14,233 bases of DNA from CAIVAT01 sp037141055. GTDB taxonomy: Bacteria; Bacteroidota; Bacteroidia; Bacteroidales; FEN-979. Position 1 is the first letter of the stretch; each line of letters begins with the position of its first letter. Both the position numbers and the translations under genes were made by a program. The stretch spans positions 1 to 14,233 of the forward strand of contig JBAXDH010000097.1 in the NCBI GenBank assembly GCA_037141055.1, given 5' to 3'. The notes below the pieces were generated by a model. That model saw only the letters and a list, made by a program, of their open reading frames with translations. It had not been told where the DNA came from and did not search any database. Positions 13,177 through 14,233 of the stretch are shown in pieces.

Positions 13177-14233
13177 ATGACATATCCTTTTTCGACCAGT
13201 AACATTTACATCACTATTAAAAAAGCATGGGCCGACCAGCCGCTGATCATCATTATGGTCATGGCAATAGTGTTCAGGTTGCTTGCTTCCATTTTCGCCA
13301 AAGGCTGGGGCATGCTCGACGATCATTTTCTGGTGATCGAAGCACCCCAGTCGTGGGTTTATGGCTATGATTACAATGCATGGCTTCCGGGCAGCAAAGG
13401 CAACTCCGGTCCGACCGGCCACAATTTTTTCTACCCGGGATTCAATTACCTGGTATTCTCCCTGATGAAATGGGGGCACATCAACGATCCGCAATTCAAA
13501 ATGCTGCTCGTGCGTATTTTACACGGTGCATTTTCGCTTATCACGGTATATTACGGTTACCGGATCGTTGAAACCATGAGTGATAAACGGTCGGCAAAAC
13601 TGGCCGGAATTTTGCTTGCGCTCTATTTTTTCATGCCATGGATCAGCGTAAGAAACCTTGTGGAATCAGTATGCATTCCTTTCCTGGTGCTGGGTTTCTG
13701 GACAATCATCAAACCCTTGAAAAATCCAAAGTCATTCGGGCCGTGGTTCCTGTCGGGCATCCTGTTCGGACTGGCCTCGGATGTCCGTTACCAGTCGGTG
13801 CTTTTTCCTGTTGGACTGGCCATGCTCCTGCTCTTCCAGTGGAAGTGGAAAGAAACGGCCGGCATTGCACTGGGGGTGTTTTGTTCTTTCCTGCTTGTTC
13901 AAACCATGATCGACATTTTTATCTGGGGATACCCTTTTGCAGAATTCAAAGGGTATATCAGGGTCAACATCACCGACCGCAACTCCTACTTCAACCTGCC
14001 CTGGTACAATTATTTCCTCACCGTGGGCGGAATCCTGCTGCCACCTTTAAGCCTGTTCTTTTTCTATGGTTTTTTCCGCGGATGGAAACGTTATTCGATC
14101 ATCGTCATTCCCGCTGTCCTGTTTTTTGTTTTTCATTCATATTTCCCAAACAAGCAGGAAAGGTTCATCCTCCCGTTCATCCCTTTTTTCATCATGGTAG
14201 GTTCCATGGGATATTACCAGTATACAGCCTCGT
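13177..14233 (+). CDS. GT22-like (ALG9/PIG-B-type) membrane mannosyltransferase, 3' end outside window
   Basis: Open from ATG 13177 to the window end (352 residues seen, no stop), so it is truncated by the window. It is a multi-pass membrane protein: hydrophobic segments occur at about 22-40, 118-130, 142-158, 165-178, 190-200, 208-220, 228-250, 280-300, 307-320 and 331-345. The first extracytoplasmic loop has an acidic pair, GWGMLDDHFLVIEAPQSWVYG (Asp48, Asp49), as in GT-C transferases that use lipid-linked sugar donors. SYFPNKQERFILPFIPF (321-337) resembles the HKExRFxxP motif of GT22. Bacterial relatives are usually annotated as mannosyltransferases and probably build envelope glycans or lipids. 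The family call is moderately secure; donor and acceptor are unknown. It starts 31 bp after purB, so read-through is likely. Confidence 0.75.
   Translation, partial: MTYPFSTSNIYITIKKAWADQPLIIIMVMAIVFRLLASIFAKGWGMLDDHFLVIEAPQSWVYGYDYNAWLPGSKGNSGPTGHNFFYPGFNYLVFSLMKWGHINDPQFKMLLVRILHGAFSLITVYYGYRIVETMSDKRSAKLAGILLALYFFMPWISVRNLVESVCIPFLVLGFWTIIKPLKNPKSFGPWFLSGILFGLASDVRYQSVLFPVGLAMLLLFQWKWKETAGIALGVFCSFLLVQTMIDIFIWGYPFAEFKGYIRVNITDRNSYFNLPWYNYFLTVGGILLPPLSLFFFYGFFRGWKRYSIIVIPAVLFFVFHSYFPNKQERFILPFIPFFIMVGSMGYYQYTAS

Overview
The window looks like a piece of a Bacteroidota chromosome, probably an environmental Bacteroidales-like lineage. The evidence is a secreted PKD-repeat protein with a type IX secretion (T9SS) C-terminal sorting domain, an ECF sigma factor overlapping a membrane-anchored partner with an outer-membrane-barrel-like C-terminus, TAnnTTTG-type promoter boxes, few Shine-Dalgarno sequences, and a UPF0213-type GIY-YIG gene embedded in short interspersed hairpin repeats. 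No rRNA, tRNA, CRISPR array, transposase or prophage gene is visible. The genus cannot be told from the sequence alone.

Layout. 1-1833: the 3' part of an ECF sigma factor overlaps a 476-residue inner-membrane-anchored protein whose C-terminus resembles a PorT-type barrel. 1987-4248: a 753-residue exported protein with four Cys-patterned PKD domains and a T9SS sorting tail, followed by two hairpins, the second a strong intrinsic terminator. 4439-7297: full-length glycine dehydrogenase (gcvP), convergent with a minus-strand pair. That pair (9501 down to 7350) is a Cys/Met-metabolism PLP enzyme and an HSL-type esterase 4 bp apart, with a good Bacteroidota promoter upstream. 9699-11141: a secreted EstD-like alpha/beta hydrolase. 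11332-11778: a GIY-YIG domain protein. 11793-13145: adenylosuccinate lyase (purB). 13177 to the window end: an N-terminal fragment of a GT22-like membrane mannosyltransferase.

Most genes are metabolic housekeeping or cell-envelope functions and do not form one pathway. The unusual content is the repeat DNA. Four of the gaps carry a different 8- or 9-bp tandem array right behind a stop codon. The GIY-YIG gene has a REP-like hairpin element on its 5' side, and a second copy in the same orientation is fused in frame into its 3' end, where a 54-bp unit is duplicated and adds about 36 residues to the protein. This nuclease-plus-hairpin-repeat arrangement, reminiscent of RAYT/REP pairs but with a different nuclease fold, is the best candidate for an undescribed system here. 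The mechanistic link is inference only.
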